Notes: a model not told the origin generated them from the letters alone. A DNA stretch of 64,000 nucleotides from Desulforamulus reducens MI-1 (GCF_000016165.1 NC_009253.1:1584332-1648331); one strand, 5' to 3'; shown: positions 27,163-37,312, numbered from the stretch's first letter. Program-made: numbers and translations.

Positions 27163-28506
27163 TTATAGTTTATTGCTTCTTCGCCAGATACCCATATCTT
27201 CCGCCGCTTTGATTAATTCCTCCCGAGAATCAGGATGGGCAATGCCAATAAGGGCTTCTGCCCGTTCCCAGGTAGACTTGGCTTTCATAATAGCCTTACC
27301 GTATTCGGTAATGACATATTCAACCGATGTTCTGGGGGCTGTTACTACAGTGCCATTTCCTAGGAAAGGTCTGATCCGTGAAATAGCCTTGCCACTTTTA
27401 TCTTTATAGTTTGAGGTGAGACAAATAAAACTCTTGCCGCCCTGGGATTCATAAGCACCGGTTATAAAGTCAAGTTGACCACCTGTACCACTGATTTGCC
27501 GTATGCCTGAGGTCTCAGAATTTACCTGACCAAATAAGTCTATCTCCACAGCGTTGTTAATAGACATCACCTTGTCATTTTGGGCAATGATTCGAGTATT
27601 ATTAGTATAATTTACTGGGTAGATGGCACATATAGGGTTGTCGTCAATAAAATCATATAATCTTTGTGTACCCATAGCAAAGGTATAAACGATTTTATGT
27701 TGGTCAATTTTCTTCTTGCGACCTGTTAATACGCCGGATTCATACATATCCACATAGGCATCCACTAACATTTCGGTGTGGGCGCCCAGGTCTTTTAAAT
27801 CCGATTCGGCTAACAATTTTCCTACCACGTTGGGCATAGCGCCAATACCCAACTGGATACAAGAACCATCTTCAATTTCCTCTAAAACATATTGGGCAAT
27901 TTTTCGATCAGCATCCGTTGGAACGGCTGCAGGAATTTGTGGCAAAGGTGGGTTATCCCCTTCAACCACATAGTCAACTTCTGAAATATGAACTACTTCA
28001 TTATAGCCACCCAATGCCCGGGGCATATTTTGGTTTACCTCAAGAATGACTATTTTAGCCTTGTTAATGATGGCTCTGGCATGGGAAGCTTGTATACCCA
28101 AGTTGAAGAGGCCATTTTTATCCATCGGGCAGACTTGTAAGAAAGCAACATCCACATCTACATGTTTTTCATAATATTTAATAACTTCACGATAAAGTAC
28201 TGGTGCGTACCAACAGCTTCCCTGATCGGCTAATTTACGGTCAAGGCCGCCGAAGTGCCAGTTGTTGTAAACGAAATGTTGAGATGTAGGATCAACCTTT
28301 ACAATCTCTGGAACCCCATACATGGTGCATGTTGATCGTACTTTAACATCGCTTAATTCATCTTTTCTTTTGGCCAAAGCTCTGTCTAACACTATGGGGC
28401 GGCCTGTAAAGGAATTGTAATCCACCCAATCCCCGGATTTAACAACGCTGACTGCTTGGTCGGGCGTTGTTAACTTACTCTTATACAAATCAGAAAAATT
28501 TGCCAC
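27163..28506 (-). CDS. Butyryl-CoA:acetate / 4-hydroxybutyrate CoA-transferase family protein
   Basis: 447 aa, class I CoA-transferase. Swaps CoA between acetate and butyrate (or another short acid). VEIDLFGQVNSE carries the likely catalytic Glu, and GTGGQLDFITGAYESQGGKS the CoA-site glycines. GTG start with AAAGGAGG. Last gene of hbd-crt-thl-bcd-CoA transferase, so it either releases butyrate in fermentation or activates butyrate for beta-oxidation. In a sulfate reducer the second direction is likely; that is inference. Confidence 0.88.
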   Translation of the reverse strand: MANFSDLYKSKLTTPDQAVSVVKSGDWVDYNSFTGRPIVLDRALAKRKDELSDVKVRSTCTMYGVPEIVKVDPTSQHFVYNNWHFGGLDRKLADQGSCWYAPVLYREVIKYYEKHVDVDVAFLQVCPMDKNGLFNLGIQASHARAIINKAKIVILEVNQNMPRALGGYNEVVHISEVDYVVEGDNPPLPQIPAAVPTDADRKIAQYVLEEIEDGSCIQLGIGAMPNVVGKLLAESDLKDLGAHTEMLVDAYVDMYESGVLTGRKKKIDQHKIVYTFAMGTQRLYDFIDDNPICAIYPVNYTNNTRIIAQNDKVMSINNAVEIDLFGQVNSETSGIRQISGTGGQLDFITGAYESQGGKSFICLTSNYKDKSGKAISRIRPFLGNGTVVTAPRTSVEYVITEYGKAIMKAKSTWERAEALIGIAHPDSREELIKAAEDMGIWRRSNKL

Positions 28507-28534
28507 CCGGTTTTCCTCCTTTCATTAGACAGAA

Positions 28535-29671
28535 CTATTTCAACATATTGCCGGCAATAACAACCCGTTGAACTTGACTGGTGCCTTCATAAATTTGCAT
28601 GATTTTAGCATCACGCATGTATTTCTCAACGGGATATTCCTTGATATAACCATATCCACCTAAAACTTGAACGGCATCCGTAGTTACCTTCATGCACATA
28701 TCGCCGGCAAAGCCCTTGGACAGAGAAGATAGTACGCTGTACGGTAAACCAGCATCTTTAAGCCAGCAGGCCTTATGAACCAAAAGACGGGCTGCTTCAA
28801 TTTGCATAGCCATGTCTGCCAGCATGAACTGGATGCCTTGCAGAGCAGCAATGGGTTTGCCAAAGGCCATTCTTTCTTTAGCATAATTGGTTGCATATTC
28901 CATGGCGGCCTGGGCGACACCCACTGCCAGAGCGGCAACCATCGGACGGGACATATCTAGGGCTTTCATAGCAATTTTAAAGCCGTCACCCTCTTTACCC
29001 AGTAGATTTTCTTTGGGGATGCGTACATCTTCAAAAATTACATCGGTGGTACTGGAGGAACGAATACCAAGTTTGTTTTCCTTCTTACCTACTGAAACGC
29101 CGGGACGATCCTTTTCAACTATGAAGAAGCATAGACCCTTGTGTCCTTTGCTGCGATCCACAGAAGCGCAGACTGTGAAAATATCCGCTACACCTCCGTT
29201 GGTGATAAAGCATTTGGAACCGTTGATGACATACTCGTCGCCTTCTAGTTTTGCAGTGGTTTTAAGAGCTGCAACATCGGAACCAGCTCCAGGTTCGGTC
29301 AGACAAAAGGCAGCTAGTTTTCCTTCATTGAGTACGTTAAAGAAGCGTTGTTTTTGTTCGTGATTGGCGGCAATTACCACCGGGTCAGCAGCCAAAAGGC
29401 AAGATGCTGCAACGGTTGTGGCAACAGCTGCACAACCCCGGGCCAACTCTTCCATAACCACTGCTTGACCAACGGTATCAATACCAGGGCCACCGTATTC
29501 TTCTGGCACACCTACAGTTAGAAGTCCTGTTTCAAACAATTTAGGAATTAACTCGGCGTGAAATTCATTCTTTTCATCATATTCCAGGGCCACAGGGGCA
29601 ATTTCCTGCTCTGCAAATTTACGAGCCATTTGTCTCATGGTTTCTTGTTCTTCAGTTAATAAGAAATTCAT
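28535..29671 (-). CDS. bcd: Butyryl-CoA (short-chain acyl-CoA) dehydrogenase
   Basis: 378-aa FAD enzyme that interconverts butyryl-CoA and crotonyl-CoA. Motifs: FCLTEPGAGSDVAALKTTA near the flavin, the YGYIKEYPVEKYMRDAKI signature and IYEGTSQVQR with the catalytic Glu. Length is standard. It needs an electron-transferring flavoprotein, but no etfAB is in this operon, so electrons must go to an ETF encoded elsewhere. GGAGG ribosome site. Confidence 0.93.
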   Translation of the reverse strand: MNFLLTEEQETMRQMARKFAEQEIAPVALEYDEKNEFHAELIPKLFETGLLTVGVPEEYGGPGIDTVGQAVVMEELARGCAAVATTVAASCLLAADPVVIAANHEQKQRFFNVLNEGKLAAFCLTEPGAGSDVAALKTTAKLEGDEYVINGSKCFITNGGVADIFTVCASVDRSKGHKGLCFFIVEKDRPGVSVGKKENKLGIRSSSTTDVIFEDVRIPKENLLGKEGDGFKIAMKALDMSRPMVAALAVGVAQAAMEYATNYAKERMAFGKPIAALQGIQFMLADMAMQIEAARLLVHKACWLKDAGLPYSVLSSLSKGFAGDMCMKVTTDAVQVLGGYGYIKEYPVEKYMRDAKIMQIYEGTSQVQRVVIAGNMLK

Positions 29672-29692
29672 AATACAAGCCTCCTTATATTT

Positions 29693-30874
29693 TTAATCAA
29701 TGTTTTCAATTACTGCAGCAATACCTGGGCCACCACCGCAGCATAAAGACGCTACACCTAACCGGGATCCCTGACGCTTCATTTCATAGATAAGACTAAC
29801 AATGATTCTGACACCGGTGGCACCCACCGGGTGGCCTAAGGAAATACCTGAACCGTTGATATTGACCTTATCCATGGGAATTTTCAGTTCGCGATTACAA
29901 GCCAAAAACTGTCCGGCAAAGGCTTCATTTAATTCGAAAAGATCAATGTCTGACAATTTAAGATTAACAAAGTTTAATGCTTTGGGTATGGCGTATACGG
30001 GTCCGATACCCATGATGGATGGGTCTACGCCAAAGGAAGCGGTATTCAAAATTCGGGCCAGTGGTTTAATGCCCAGTTCCTTCGCTTTGTCTTCAGCCAT
30101 TAAAACAAGTGCAGCTGCACCGTCGTTAATACCGGAGGCGTTACCCGCTGTAACTGTACCATCTTTTTTAAAGACCGCTTTCAAACTGGCGAGTTTTTCT
30201 ATAGATATATCGGAACGGGGATGCTCGTCGGTATCTACAATTTTAGTTCCTTTTCTGGTCTTAATCTCCACGGGGATGATTTCTTCTTTAAATTTACCTG
30301 CTTGGATGGCTGCCGTGGACCGTTGATGACTTAAAATAGCTAGTTCATCCTGTTCTTGGCGAGAAATATTATACTTTTCTACCAGGTTTTCAGTGGTAAT
30401 TCCCATATGATAGCCATAAAATGCATCATTAAGGCCGTCATAGGTAAGAGCATCATAAACCTTGCCGTCACCCATCCGAAGTCCTTCCCGAACATTAAGC
30501 AGATAGTAGGGTGCTTTGGACATGGACTCAATACCACCGGCCACTATGACATCCTCTTTGCCTAACATGATTTGTTGGGCTGCGATTTCTGTGGCCCGCA
30601 TGGCAGAACCACACTGCTGGTTAATGGTGGCTGCCGGAGCTTCAACGGGTATTTTGGAATTAAGCTGCACTTGGCGGGCCGGGTTACCCTTAGCAGCACC
30701 CTGCATACACATACCTATTAATACTTCATTTACCTGTTCTGGCTTTAAGCCTGCTTTATTTAAGGCACCAGTTACGGCTGTAACGCCTAAGTCAACAGCT
30801 GAAATATCTTTGAGGGAACCCAGGTAATCTCCTATGGGTGTCCTGGCGGCCCCAACAATAACAACATTTCTCAA
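29693..30874 (-). CDS. thl: Acetyl-CoA acetyltransferase (thiolase)
   Basis: 393 aa. Condenses two acetyl-CoA to acetoacetyl-CoA or does the reverse. Nucleophile Cys in NQQCGSAMRATEIA, NEAFAGQ, GHPVGATG and CCGGGPG active-site loops are all present. TTG start (30874) with GAGGAGG at correct spacing. Third gene of the operon. Confidence 0.94.
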   Translation of the reverse strand: MRNVVIVGAARTPIGDYLGSLKDISAVDLGVTAVTGALNKAGLKPEQVNEVLIGMCMQGAAKGNPARQVQLNSKIPVEAPAATINQQCGSAMRATEIAAQQIMLGKEDVIVAGGIESMSKAPYYLLNVREGLRMGDGKVYDALTYDGLNDAFYGYHMGITTENLVEKYNISRQEQDELAILSHQRSTAAIQAGKFKEEIIPVEIKTRKGTKIVDTDEHPRSDISIEKLASLKAVFKKDGTVTAGNASGINDGAAALVLMAEDKAKELGIKPLARILNTASFGVDPSIMGIGPVYAIPKALNFVNLKLSDIDLFELNEAFAGQFLACNRELKIPMDKVNINGSGISLGHPVGATGVRIIVSLIYEMKRQGSRLGVASLCCGGGPGIAAVIENID

Positions 30875-30896
30875 ACCTTTTACCTCCTCGTAAGTG

Positions 30897-31676
30897 TTAA
30901 TTTCCTTTAAATTCCGCTTTACGTTTTTCTAAAAAGGCATTCATACCCTCTTTTTGATCTTGGGTGGAGAATAGTAAGGCAAAACACTGTCTCTCAAAGC
31001 AATTGCCGGTATTCTTATCAACCTCTACACCATAATTAATGGCTCTTTTGGCAGCACCTAGGGCCACAGGGGGTTTTGAGGCTAAACCTTTGGCTAATTT
31101 TTTTGCCTTGGCTAGTAAATCTTCGGCCTTAACAATTTCGTTAATTAAACCGTACGAAAGCGCAGTGGGAGCATCAATGATCTTTCCGGTATAAATTAGT
31201 TCCTTTGACCGAGATACTCCAACTAACCGAGACAGTCGCTGGGTTCCTCCGGCACCGGGAATAACGCCCAGATTGATCTCGGGTTGTCCAAACTTAGCAT
31301 CTTCAGTGGCAATTCTCAAATCGCAGGCCATGGACAACTCGCAGCCACCACCCAGGGCAAAACCAGCTATGGCCGCAATGACGGGTTTATTCAAAGATTC
31401 AATACGGTCAAAGGCTGCGTGGAATGAAGTTGCTAATTCTTCGGCCTGTTTGGGAGTTAGTCCCAGCATGAAAGGAATATCGGCCCCAGCAGCAAAAACC
31501 TTTTCGCCACCGGTAAGAATGACAACCTTTACTTCCTCGTCCCCAGCCAGCTGATCAAAAAGATTGTGCAGCTCGGAGATAATCTCCTGGTTTAGAGCAT
31601 TAAGCACCTTGGGTCTGTTCAAAGTAATGATGGCAATGTTCTCTTCCTTGCTGTATAGTAAGTTTTTGTAATCCAT
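30897..31676 (-). CDS. crt: Enoyl-CoA hydratase / crotonase
   Basis: 259 aa. Interconverts 3-hydroxybutyryl-CoA and crotonyl-CoA. The oxyanion-hole region is AGADIPFML, and both catalytic Glu residues are visible in ALGGGCELSMACDLRIA and FGQPEINLGVIPGAGGTQ. GGGGGTG ribosome site. Second gene of the operon. Confidence 0.93.
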   Translation of the reverse strand: MDYKNLLYSKEENIAIITLNRPKVLNALNQEIISELHNLFDQLAGDEEVKVVILTGGEKVFAAGADIPFMLGLTPKQAEELATSFHAAFDRIESLNKPVIAAIAGFALGGGCELSMACDLRIATEDAKFGQPEINLGVIPGAGGTQRLSRLVGVSRSKELIYTGKIIDAPTALSYGLINEIVKAEDLLAKAKKLAKGLASKPPVALGAAKRAINYGVEVDKNTGNCFERQCFALLFSTQDQKEGMNAFLEKRKAEFKGN

Positions 31677-31690
31677 TGTTTCACCCCCAT

Positions 31691-32545
31691 CTATTTCTGG
31701 TAACTGTAGAAGCCCCTTCCGGTTTTAACACCCAAATGCCCGGCTCTAACCATCTGCTTTAACAACAAGGCTGGACGATATTTACTGTCGGCAAATTCCT
31801 TATAGAAAACCTCGGCCACGGCTAGCACGATATCGATTCCCACCATATCAGCCAGGGCCAGTGGTCCCATGGGCATACCAGCACCTAACTTCATGGCTGT
31901 ATCAATTTCTTCAATGGTGCCAATTCCTTCGCCTAAGGCAATAACAGCCTCGTTAATCATGGGAACCAAAATACGGTTCACAATAAAACCTGGAGACTCC
32001 TTAGCATTTACCGGTACCTTATTCATTTTTTTAGCGACTTCTGTAATGGCGGCTATGGTCTCTTCAGAGGTATCTAAGCCAGGAATAACCTCTACTAGCT
32101 TCATTACCTGGGCTGGATTAAAGAAGTGCATACCAACAACCTTGTCAGATCTTTTGGTGGCAGCCGCCATTTCAGTAATGGAAAGAGAGGAGGTGTTGCT
32201 GGCTAAAATGGCATGGTCGGGACACTTTTCATCCAGTTGCTTATAAACTTGTTTTTTCAGATCCATGTTTTCAAGGATAGCTTCAATAACCAAATCCACG
32301 TCTTTACAATCTTCATAAGAGATGCTACCTTTAATGCGACCAAATACCTGCTCTTTGTCTTCGGCGGTCATTTTGCCTTTATCAACGGCCTTTTGAAAAC
32401 CTTTACTAATACCGGCTAAGGCCCGGTCAATAAACTTTTGGTCCACATCGATTAAAAGAACCTCATAGCCTGACTGAGCCGCCACTTGAGCAATACCGGA
32501 ACCCATGGTACCACTACCAAGCACTGCTATTTTTTTAATGTTCAT
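31691..32545 (-). CDS. hbd: 3-hydroxybutyryl-CoA dehydrogenase
   Basis: 284 aa. NAD-dependent interconversion of acetoacetyl-CoA and 3-hydroxybutyryl-CoA. Rossmann motif VLGSGTMGSGIAQVAAQSGY; catalytic residues in SNTSSLSITEMA and GMHFFNPAQVMKLVEVI. First gene of the operon and directly behind a -24/-12 promoter 39 bp upstream of its ATG. AGGGGGG ribosome site. Confidence 0.95.
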   Translation of the reverse strand: MNIKKIAVLGSGTMGSGIAQVAAQSGYEVLLIDVDQKFIDRALAGISKGFQKAVDKGKMTAEDKEQVFGRIKGSISYEDCKDVDLVIEAILENMDLKKQVYKQLDEKCPDHAILASNTSSLSITEMAAATKRSDKVVGMHFFNPAQVMKLVEVIPGLDTSEETIAAITEVAKKMNKVPVNAKESPGFIVNRILVPMINEAVIALGEGIGTIEEIDTAMKLGAGMPMGPLALADMVGIDIVLAVAEVFYKEFADSKYRPALLLKQMVRAGHLGVKTGRGFYSYQK

Positions 32546-32583
32546 TGATTTCCCCCCTATTTTAATGAGTAATTATTTCTCAA

Positions 32584-32599
32584 AGCATAGATCGTGCCA
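32584..32599 (-). promoter_or_regulatory. Sigma-54 (-24/-12) promoter of the butyrate operon
   Basis: Minus strand TGGCACG-ATCT-ATGCT, against the consensus TGGCACG-N4-TTGCW: a single mismatch, with the essential GG and GC at the correct ten-base distance. Predicted start near 32573, 28 bp before hbd. A sigma-54 activator gene lies immediately upstream. Confidence 0.8.
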
Positions 32600-32691
32600 T
32601 AAAATTGATAACGTGTTAATTAATGAGAAAAATAAAGAAAAAAGCTGAAAAAAAAAGATAATTTTAAAACAGCAAACAAAAATTAAATATT

Positions 32692-32708
32692 GAAAATTAT
32701 GAATTTTC
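32692..32708. promoter_or_regulatory. Candidate upstream activator dyad for the butyrate operon
   Basis: GAAAATT-ATG-AATTTTC, a perfect 7-bp dyad about 120 bp upstream of the predicted start, the usual distance for an enhancer of a sigma-54 activator. AT-rich dyads occur by chance here, so confidence is low. The remaining 32546-32804 is AT-rich and without a gene. Confidence 0.3.
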
Positions 32709-32804
32709 TCAATTTAGCAAATCTTGATTAAGAAATATTTGGTAAAACCTAGATTTTATGGGTTTTCTCTTTTTGAGAAGGGATTGGCAAATTAGCGAAA
32801 GAAA

Positions 32805-32893
32805 GAAAACTTGGCTCCGCCAAGTCTTTAGACGTCGGCGGAGCCTTAGTTTGCCCTTATGCATATCGGAAAGTTTTATACTTTCTGATATGC
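32805..32893 (-). repeat. 89-bp double-hairpin repeat, copy A
   Basis: Reads (minus strand, 32893 to 32805) a 14-bp-arm hairpin GCATATCAGAAAGT / ACTTTCCGATATGC, then AAGGGCAAACT, then a GGCTCCGCC / GGCGGAGCC hairpin and AAGTTTTC. It is nearly identical to copies B (34510) and C (53389). Inverted relative to copy B, with the sigma-54 activator between them. Confidence 0.9.
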
Positions 32894-32894
32894 T

Positions 32895-32922
32895 AAAAAA
32901 GCCTCACCCTTAAAAGGTGAGG
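32895..32922 (-). terminator. Terminator of the sigma-54 activator gene
   Basis: On the minus strand CCTCACC-TTTTAAG-GGTGAGG followed by CTTTTTT. Confidence 0.85.
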
Positions 32923-32929
32923 ACTAGTA

Positions 32930-34342
32930 TTAAATATCATATTTTTTTATTTTTCTGTATAAAACCGAAAGATGTATATCCAGAAGCTTCGCAGCCTTAT
33001 TTCGATTGCCATCAACCTTTTGCAAGGCATCCAAAATCATTTTCTTCTCGGTTTCAGCAATGGTCTCGGCTAAAGATTTTGTATTAACTTCACTAGAATT
33101 AACATTAACAATTTTTTTGAGAAAAGGCATATGCTCTGTGGATAAGATCTTATCATCTGTAAAACTAAACATTCTTTCTAAAGCATTTTCCAACTGTCTT
33201 ACATTTCCAGGCCAATGATATTTTGTTAGCAGTTGCATAGCTTGCTCTGTGTACCCTTCCACATGACAATTTAACTTTTTATTTAGTTTATGAGTCAAAT
33301 AATTAACTAACAGAGGAATATCCTCTGAACGTTCTCGCAGTGAAGGTAATCGAAAGTTTATTACATTTAAACGATAATAAAGATCCTCCCGAAAAGTACC
33401 ATTTTTAACCATATCCTCAAGGTTTCGGTTGGTGGCTGAAATAACCCGTACATCTAAAGGAACAGTCTTAATTCCCCCTACACGCTCCAATTCCCTTTCC
33501 TGTAGAACGGCCAAAAGTTTTGACTGCATAGTGAGAGGTATTTCCCCAATTTCATCCAAGAAAATGGTACCTCCTTGGGCTAATTCAAATTTACCAGGTT
33601 TACCACCTTTTTTGGCCCCGGTGAAGGCTCCGTCATCGTAGCCAAAAAGTTCTGTCTCAAGTAGATTTTCTGGTACAGCAGCACAATTTACCCGAACGAA
33701 GGGCCTTTGGTTTCGGCAACCGGCGTTATGTATGGCCTGGGCAAGTAGTTCCTTGCCTGTACCGCTTTCGCCGGTAATCAGAATGGTGGAGTTAGAAGAG
33801 GCCACCTTGCGGGCAAGTTTTTTTATTTCCTTAACTGACTCGCTTTCTCCAATTAGATTTTTACAAGAGTATTTAGCCTTATAAACCTTGCGTATTTCTT
33901 CTTTGTAAAAAGCTAACTCCTTTTCCAATACCTGCAGTTTAGTAAATAGCAGTTTTCCTGAAGGTATATCGGTAAAGAGAGATTTCCCGATGGCTCCAAT
34001 AACGTTGCCTTCGTTGTTAATAATGGGAATACGTACAACAATTAGTTTACGACCATTGACTTCCCAGAAATCATATAAAATGGGGCGGCCTGTCTCAATC
34101 ACCTGGGGTAATTGAGAATGGCTGGTAACATCCCAAACATGTTTTCCTATAGCATCACTTTTTTTGAGACCTAAAATATTTAGATAGGTATTATTAATAA
34201 AGATAATATACCCCTGTGCGTTTACAACAATCATACCTTCATAAGGATTTTCGATAAGTACATCCCACATAGAGGCTAAGACTTGATTTTCGTTCAATTC
34301 TTGTTCTATTATTTGGTGGTCTCTTGACTTATGAATTTCCAA
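32930..34342 (-). CDS. Sigma-54-dependent activator with N-terminal PAS domain
   Basis: 470 aa. A PAS sensor domain (about 25-140: YEGMIVVNAQGYIIFINNTY), an AAA+ domain with Walker A GESGTGKELLAQ, the sigma-54-contact loop GAFTGA and Walker B GTIFLDEIGE, then a Fis-type helix-turn-helix (NRNKAAKLLDIHLSVLYRKI). There is no receiver domain, so it should sense a ligand directly. TTG 34342 is chosen because GGGAGGGG lies just before it; the frame itself is open to 34390. It is divergent from adhE and upstream of the butyrate operon, whose -24/-12 promoter it probably activates. Confidence 0.92.
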   Translation of the reverse strand: MEIHKSRDHQIIEQELNENQVLASMWDVLIENPYEGMIVVNAQGYIIFINNTYLNILGLKKSDAIGKHVWDVTSHSQLPQVIETGRPILYDFWEVNGRKLIVVRIPIINNEGNVIGAIGKSLFTDIPSGKLLFTKLQVLEKELAFYKEEIRKVYKAKYSCKNLIGESESVKEIKKLARKVASSNSTILITGESGTGKELLAQAIHNAGCRNQRPFVRVNCAAVPENLLETELFGYDDGAFTGAKKGGKPGKFELAQGGTIFLDEIGEIPLTMQSKLLAVLQERELERVGGIKTVPLDVRVISATNRNLEDMVKNGTFREDLYYRLNVINFRLPSLRERSEDIPLLVNYLTHKLNKKLNCHVEGYTEQAMQLLTKYHWPGNVRQLENALERMFSFTDDKILSTEHMPFLKKIVNVNSSEVNTKSLAETIAETEKKMILDALQKVDGNRNKAAKLLDIHLSVLYRKIKKYDI

Positions 34343-34509
34343 AGCGACCCCCTCCCAAGAATTTATTAAATTATTTAAAAATTTCTTCAATTATAAAAAA
34401 TATCCTGCAAAACTTTTTGTTGAATTTTAACAATAAAAGGGAGAAAAGAAAAATTATTAAATTGTTGGATTGGTATATATGTTTGGAAAGAAGGCAAAAA
34501 GTTTTTTAA

Positions 34510-34598
34510 GCATATCAGAAAGTATAAAACTTTCCGATATGCATAAGGGCAAACTAAGGCTCCGCCGACGTCTAAAGACTTGGCGAAGCCAAGTTTTT
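34510..34598 (+). repeat. 89-bp double-hairpin repeat, copy B
   Basis: Same element as copies A and C, here in + orientation. The only difference from copy C over the core is GGCGAAGCC for GGCGGAGCC in the second hairpin. It lies in the 34343-34713 gap between the divergent activator and adhE, which holds no gene. Confidence 0.9.
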
Positions 34599-34713
34599 CT
34601 AACTTTTAAAGATAAAAATAAATTTAGATAAAGATTTTAAACCTTAGAAGATATATTATAGGCCATTTAGACAGACACTACTGAGGAAACTAAAGTGAAG
34701 AGGTGAAGGTAGA

Positions 34714-37305
34714 TTGTCTGAACAAAAGCCTGATCAAAATATCTCGGTCACAATAAATGGTTTGGTAAAAAAAGCCAGACAGGCCCAGGAAGAATATCTC
34801 CATCTAAATCAAGAGCAGGTAGACAATATTGTGAAAGCCATGGCCTTAGCTGGATTGGAAAATCATATGGGGCTGGCTAAGATGGCTGTGATAGATACAA
34901 AGAGGGGTGTCTACGAGGATAAAATTACAAAGAATATTTTTGCCACCGAAGAGGTTTATCACAGTATTAAATATGAGCGCACTGTGGGGATTATCAACGA
35001 AAATACCGAGGAGAATTTTTTAGAAGTGGCAGAACCCATTGGGGTGGTGGCTGCCGTAGTTCCTGTAACCAACCCTACCTCAACCACTATGTTTAAAGCA
35101 TTAATATGTGCTAAAACCAGGAATCCTGTGGTTTTTAGTTTTCACCCAGGAGCTTTAAAATGCAGCATAGCAGCAGCGAAAGTGATGTTAGAAGCTGCTA
35201 TAGCTGCAGGAGCGCCAAAGGATTGTATTAGTTGGATTGAAAAACCCTCCGTAGAAGCGACCCAGCAGTTGATGGCTCATCCCGGTGTATCCCTTATTTT
35301 AGCTACCGGGGGAACAAACATGGTATGTTCGGCATACAGTTCCGGTAAACCAGCCCTTGGCGTGGGTCCGGGCAATGTACCCTGTTATATTGAGAAAACT
35401 GCTAACATAAGACGGGCAGTGACGGATTTAATCTTAAGTAAAACCTTTGATAACGGGATGATCTGTGCTTCGGAACAGGCTGTTATTATTGATCGGGAGA
35501 TTGCGGATCTTACCATTGGCTATCTGAGAGACAGTGGTTGTTATATTTTATCACCCACTGAAATTGAACAATTAAACAAAGCAGCCATTGATCATGATGC
35601 TGGGTTTATTGATCCGCAAATTGTAGGGCAACCGGCTACGCATATTGCAGAAATGGCTGGAATTTCAGTACCCAGTGGTACAAAAATTTTGGTGGCTCCC
35701 TTGGAAGGAGTAGGACCAGAATATCCTCTTTCTATGGAAAAGCTTTCCCCCATTTTGGCTTTATATATAGTGAACAGTAGTGAAGAAGGGATTCAAAGGT
35801 GCGTAGACATGCTTGAGTTTGGTGGCCTTGGTCATTCCGCTGTTCTTCATTCGGAGAATGAAGAATTAATCAAGCATTTTTCGCAGGTGGTTCGTGCAGG
35901 ACGTATTATTGTAAACTCACCCAGTACCCATGGGGCCATCGGAGATATTTATAATACCAATGTACCTTCCTTAACCCTTGGTTGTGGCTCGATGGGGCGT
36001 AACTCAACCACTGCTAACGTCAGTGTGAAGAATCTGATTAACGTAAAAAGGGTAGCTACCCGTAAAGAAAAAATGCAGTGGTTTCGGGTGCCGGAACGCA
36101 TTTACTTTATGCCCGGATCCATTCAGTATCTGACAAAAATGCCAGATGTTCAAAAAGTCTTAATAGTTACAGACAAGGTTATGAATGACATGGGGTATGT
36201 GGAGAGGGTGACCTACCATCTGCGCAAACGTCAAAACGATGTCCAAATTGAGGTCTTTGACTTAGTAGAACCGGATCCTCCCATAGAAATTGTTAGTCAA
36301 GGCGTAGAATTGATGGAGAAGTTTAATCCAGATACACTGATTGCCCTGGGGGGCGGATCCTCCATTGATACAGCAAAGGGCATGTGGTTGTTGTATGAGT
36401 ACCCCGAGATGAAATTTGAATTTCTTAAACTAAAGTTTCTGGACATCCGCAAACGGACGTACAAATATCCAAAATTGGGCCGCAAGGTTAAGTTGGTGGC
36501 AGTACCAACCACCAGTGGCAGTGGTTCTGAGATTACAGCCTTCACCGTAATTTCTGACAAGCAAAGGAAAGTCAAGTATCCCCTGGCAGATTATGAGCTT
36601 ACGCCGGATGTTGCTATCATTGACAGTGATTTTGTTATGTCCGTTCCCCCGAAGGTTACGGCGGATACTGGTATTGATGTGTTAACCCATGCCATTGAGG
36701 CTTACGTGGCTGTAATGGCTTCGGATTATACCGATGGTCTGGCTTTGAAAGCCATTGAATTGGTCTTTGCGTACTTGCCCAGAGTTTATAAGAATGGTCA
36801 AGACAAGGAAGCAAGAATTAAGATGCACAATGCCTCTGCCATTGCTGGGATGGCCTTTACCAATGCCTTTCTAGGGATTAACCATAGCATGGCCCATATC
36901 CTGGGGGCTAAGTTTGGCTTATCGCATGGCCGGGCCAATGGGGTATTGCTCCCTTATGTTATTGAATACAACGCCAGCTACCCTAGTAAATTTGCTGCCT
37001 TTCCCAATTACGAATATTATGTCGCTCCCGAAAAGTATCAACAAATCGCCAGATATTTGGGGCTACCCAGTCAGACTGTAGAAGAGGGGGTTCATAGCTT
37101 GGTGGGGGCAATCCGTAATTTAATGCAGCAGTTGGATATACCATTAACTATTGCCGACTGCGGGATTCCCAAGGCAGAATTTGAGGCTGCAGTACCAGAG
37201 ATGTCTGAGCGAGCCTTTGAGGATCAGTGTACCACATCTAATCCACGGATGCCTTTGATCGAAGAGCTAAAAGAAATCTATCGGCGAGCCTATGGGAATG
37301 CTTAG
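34714..37305 (+). CDS. adhE: Bifunctional aldehyde-alcohol dehydrogenase
   Basis: 863 aa. N-terminal acetylating aldehyde dehydrogenase (Cys in [14 protein letters not shown]) fused to an iron alcohol dehydrogenase. It converts acyl-CoA to aldehyde and alcohol or the reverse, with NAD(H). In the ADH half the cofactor loop [11 protein letters not shown] and all iron ligands are intact: D and H in GIDVLTHA, H in NHSMAH, H in SHGRANG. TTG start with AGGTGAAGG. No -24/-12 promoter was found upstream. Lies next to the butyrate operon and its activator, consistent with ethanol/butanol metabolism. Confidence 0.96.
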   Translation: MSEQKPDQNISVTINGLVKKARQAQEEYLHLNQEQVDNIVKAMALAGLENHMGLAKMAVIDTKRGVYEDKITKNIFATEEVYHSIKYERTVGIINENTEENFLEVAEPIGVVAAVVPVTNPTSTTMFKALICAKTRNPVVFSFHPGALKCSIAAAKVMLEAAIAAGAPKDCISWIEKPSVEATQQLMAHPGVSLILATGGTNMVCSAYSSGKPALGVGPGNVPCYIEKTANIRRAVTDLILSKTFDNGMICASEQAVIIDREIADLTIGYLRDSGCYILSPTEIEQLNKAAIDHDAGFIDPQIVGQPATHIAEMAGISVPSGTKILVAPLEGVGPEYPLSMEKLSPILALYIVNSSEEGIQRCVDMLEFGGLGHSAVLHSENEELIKHFSQVVRAGRIIVNSPSTHGAIGDIYNTNVPSLTLGCGSMGRNSTTANVSVKNLINVKRVATRKEKMQWFRVPERIYFMPGSIQYLTKMPDVQKVLIVTDKVMNDMGYVERVTYHLRKRQNDVQIEVFDLVEPDPPIEIVSQGVELMEKFNPDTLIALGGGSSIDTAKGMWLLYEYPEMKFEFLKLKFLDIRKRTYKYPKLGRKVKLVAVPTTSGSGSEITAFTVISDKQRKVKYPLADYELTPDVAIIDSDFVMSVPPKVTADTGIDVLTHAIEAYVAVMASDYTDGLALKAIELVFAYLPRVYKNGQDKEARIKMHNASAIAGMAFTNAFLGINHSMAHILGAKFGLSHGRANGVLLPYVIEYNASYPSKFAAFPNYEYYVAPEKYQQIARYLGLPSQTVEEGVHSLVGAIRNLMQQLDIPLTIADCGIPKAEFEAAVPEMSERAFEDQCTTSNPRMPLIEELKEIYRRAYGNA

Positions 37306-37312
37306 CATAGTG

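Noticed and set aside
34510-34598. c-di-GMP-I riboswitch, because of the GGGCAAACTAAGG part of the repeat
   Set aside because: The second conserved GCAAAGCC segment and the rest of the fold are missing, and the element occurs in three unrelated places.
34600-34713. Sigma-54 promoter for adhE
   Set aside because: No GG-N10-GC pattern was found. Proximity to the activator alone is not evidence.
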